Below are positions 61,751 to 64,000 of a stretch of 64,000 nucleotides of DNA, piece after piece. The DNA is taken from positions 14,572,501 to 14,636,500 of the forward strand of contig OX485808.1 of the NCBI GenBank assembly GCA_950295325.1. Reading direction: 5' to 3'. The notes beneath the pieces are model-generated. The model did not search any database and was not told the origin of the DNA. It was given only the letters and a program-made list of their open reading frames with translations. The stretch's first letter is position 1. Each line of letters begins with the position of its first letter. The DNA comes from Polytrichum commune (Eukaryota; Streptophyta; Polytrichopsida; Polytrichales; Polytrichaceae). A program made the position numbers and the translations under genes.

Positions 61751-61854
61751 CTTGGCGTTCACTCTCATAACAAAAACACTAATTATACCTAAAAGGCATG
61801 CACCGTCGTGGGCCATGATCGGCCCACGTTATTTGTTTCTTGGTTACTATAGTG

Positions 61855-61898
61855 TCCAGACACTCTATTCACGCCGGCCCCTAAAAGGGACCGGAGTT

Positions 61899-61929
<31 letters not shown>

Positions 61930-61935
61930 CTCTGC
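61855..61935 (+). mobile_element. 3' fragment of a SINE with (ATCT)n tail
   Basis: CTATTCACGCCGGCCCC, AAGGGACCGGAGTTTCT and a run of ATCT units match the 3' end of the SINE at 58553-58928, in the opposite orientation. No head is recognisable upstream. Confidence 0.7.
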
Positions 61936-61970
61936 CTTTTTATGTTCACTAGTAAGCATTTGCCTCCAAG

Positions 61971-62460
61971 ACACTTTACACACAAGACTGAGAGCCCATG
62001 ACCATTGCACTTCAAGCACTCTCATTGGTGGAAAAGGCGGAGCCAGTCCAAGTTTGCTTCACATTATGTTTGAGGGACCAACAGAGTATGTGAATGCAAG
62101 ATGGATGTAAAGTCTACATGGATCCCTACATGACATCAAATGGATCATATTTCATGGTCACTTGGATTATTTTCACAAAACCACCTCTTGGAGGTAGGCC
62201 TAACACAAAACCGGGAGACCATGGCACTCCGAACACTCACAACCGTTGATTTATTCTATTCTATCATGCGTAAGACCCGCATGAATAGAAATTCATTGAA
62301 ATAGCATTTGGTTGAGAGTCCGGTCACATATGACTTCACACTACACTTGAGGATCCGTGACCACACTACATGATTTTGGAGGTGTGTTGGGACGGCCTTG
62401 GGACACTTTCTTTTGGGCTCTCACAATTTCATGGTCATGGCTCTTGGCTCGTGTGTGAAG
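61971..62460. mobile_element. Foldback element of about 490 bp
   Basis: The left end CTTTACACACAAGACTGAGAGC..ATGACCAT is an imperfect inverse of the right end ATGGTCATGGCTC..GAGCC/GTGTGTGAAG, about 35 bp each. The right half has a second copy, inverted, at 58938-59182. It is non-coding; no target duplication is evident. Confidence 0.6.
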
Positions 62461-62984
62461 GGCCCTAAGCCTTGGCCTTAAAGCATATAGGAGTGGGACC
62501 GGTTGCCTTGCAAGGTTGGTCCCTAATCCTAGCTACAACTAAAATTAGGCTAGGTGGTTGTTTGGTTAGTAGACATCCCAATATAAACATTGGGTAGATG
62601 TCGAAGGATGGTAACACCAGTCAATGTGGTCAATGGGTGGGACCACAATTGTTTAGCATGCATGCTACCGGTTAGTTTCACTCAAGGCATGTTGAGTTGT
62701 TCATGCTAAATTTATTGGGTAAGGCATATCCAAGGTATAGTTCTTTGACATATTCTCGGCCCTATCCAACCTCTTTCTTCAGTTGAATAATATTATGACT
62801 TTATGGGAATCTATCATGACTAAAGGTGAATACAATAGAGTTATCTGGAAAGTAAAGCAAATGAAACCATGGTTTTAGTGCCAAACCTTGAGTTTATGAA
62901 AATCAACACAAAGTTATCCAACTTTTCTTAATGATTGAGTTATTATACACAACTTGAGTGGTATTGGGCTATTAAAAACCATCT
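62461..62984. other. Intergenic, nothing seen
   Basis: No gene or clear repeat recognised. Confidence 0.4.
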
Positions 62985-63260
62985 TTCTAGCTTGTCCTAC
63001 TAGGATGGGTGGGCCAAGCTTGCCTTGCATAGGGCGATCCGGGACTAAGAAAAACAAGTCCCATGCACATCCCCTATTTTAAATCCTAAACTTCTCTTAA
63101 AGTTTGAGTGGTGGAACGAGGGAGAAACACAACTTTAATCCAACTCTTAAAATGGGCTTTGATATATGATGAGCTAATGGGCTTTTAATAGAAAGCAGTC
63201 TCAAAGAAGGATCCAAATCACAGTTTTGTCACTATTTGAGATGCTTTATGGATAACTCCA
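62985..63260 (+). repeat. Third copy of the 270-bp dispersed repeat
   Basis: CTAGCTTGTCCTACTAGGATGGGTGGGCCAAGC-like start, CAAGTCCCATG(C/G)(A/G)CAT, CCAACT..AAAATGGGCTTT and ATGGATAACTC match the intronic arms at 18290-18560 and 20222-20505. Confidence 0.65.
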
Positions 63261-64000
63261 ATGTAGTGGAGTTTGATGTTGGGGGAGGGGTAGGTAGGAG
63301 GTTTGTGAAGGGGGGGGGGAGGGGGTGAGAAAGACAATGACACTAGCTAGTTTGGTTAGTGTTGTTAGTTGGATATTCCCGGGAAGATATACCAATGGTA
63401 AGAAACTTTCCATCTGGTGAAGATCACAAATATACAAGTGATGTCACAAGCTAAGGTTGTTTCAACTTGTAAGTAACATATCTAAAAATCACATGTTGAC
63501 ACCATATACGTATATAAAGGATGGACTGATGACCATAGTAGTTGTGGATGCCTCTACCATAGTGTCATTACAAGGTACAAACATACCAAGCTTTAACCAT
63601 CTATCTATCCTCCCTCTCTTTGTCCGGCCAACTTTTTTCTTTCTTCGGATGATGCAAGAAGGGGCAACGCAAAAGCCCAACAACTTCTTTCACGCCTCCC
63701 CACCTTGGATGATTTATAGTTGATGTGGATCCAATTAAGCGCAACAAGGCGGCACCATCAAGCAACTAATAAAGCGCTTCGCTTGGCCCTTTGAAGCTCT
63801 AAAGAAGTTCCCAGCATTTCACTTTCAAACTAGGCATGACCCTTCCCGATCAAGCAATATAACTATAAATAGACGAATGAATCATGGCAAGTTGGATGAA
63901 TGAATCTATATAGAGAAGCAAAGAGACACATGAGGCCAGGGTCGCTTCAGCTGCAAGGTTGAGGACGTGGTGGGCTAGGCAGCGAAGAAAAGTTTCCCAT
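63261..64000. other. Intergenic, nothing seen
   Basis: A G-rich low-complexity patch lies near 63310-63330. The short frames here have no recognisable domain. Confidence 0.4.

Noticed and set aside
1-64000. CRISPR array, bacterial operons or rRNA genes
   Set aside because: No regularly spaced repeats with unique spacers, no compact gene strings and no rRNA signature were seen; the window is eukaryotic nuclear DNA.

Overview
The window looks like nuclear DNA of a land plant with an intron-rich, repeat-rich genome. The strongest sign is a complete nine-exon gene for CHUP1, the plant-specific chloroplast-positioning protein. A seed-free plant is likely, because one gene joins a protein kinase to a SERAC1-type hydrolase, and both domain types are used as N-terminal modules of bryophyte NBS genes. 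That placement is inference; no taxon is named by the sequence itself. All exon models were made by eye from GT/AG sites, reading phase and remembered family patterns.

Layout, left to right. 1-3.6 kb: AT-rich intergenic DNA with an inverted-repeat element. 3.6-9.8 kb: CHUP1 on the minus strand, with an unassigned 5' region to about 12.1 kb. 12.1-16.2 kb: nested small repeats (tRNA-headed SINE-like copies and a short inverted-repeat family beginning CACTAAAT). 16.3-28.8 kb: one alpha-amylase gene, minus strand, nine exons. Its introns carry a hAT-type MITE with an 8-bp target duplication, a large inverted repeat and direct repeats around one exon. 28.9-32.2 kb: intergenic repeats. 32.2-36.4 kb: a METTL13/EEF1AKMT4-like methyltransferase gene, minus strand, with a 20-nt micro-exon. 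38.1-42.6 kb: a minus-strand gene whose seven exons join in phase to encode an N-terminal helical region, a complete protein kinase, a linker and a SERAC1-like alpha/beta hydrolase. 42.6-44.9 kb: its GC-richer upstream region with a roughly 0.4-kb tandem duplication. 45-64 kb: repeat-dominated DNA with a Tourist-like MITE, a long near-palindrome, a 1.7-kb Harbinger-like non-autonomous element, a SINE with a clear 12-bp target duplication, and a broken retroelement carrying a methyltransferase-like ORF, an RNase H domain and a restriction-like endonuclease domain.

All four host genes lie on the minus strand and have unrelated roles: chloroplast positioning, starch breakdown, protein or small-molecule methylation, and signalling. 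No operon-like logic is expected. Gene-bearing islands (3.6-12.1 kb and about 34.6-44.9 kb) look less AT-rich than the surroundings, and the alpha-amylase exons stand out as GC-rich islands in AT-rich introns. The two most unusual items are the kinase-hydrolase fusion and the methyltransferase-like/RNase H/endonuclease element.
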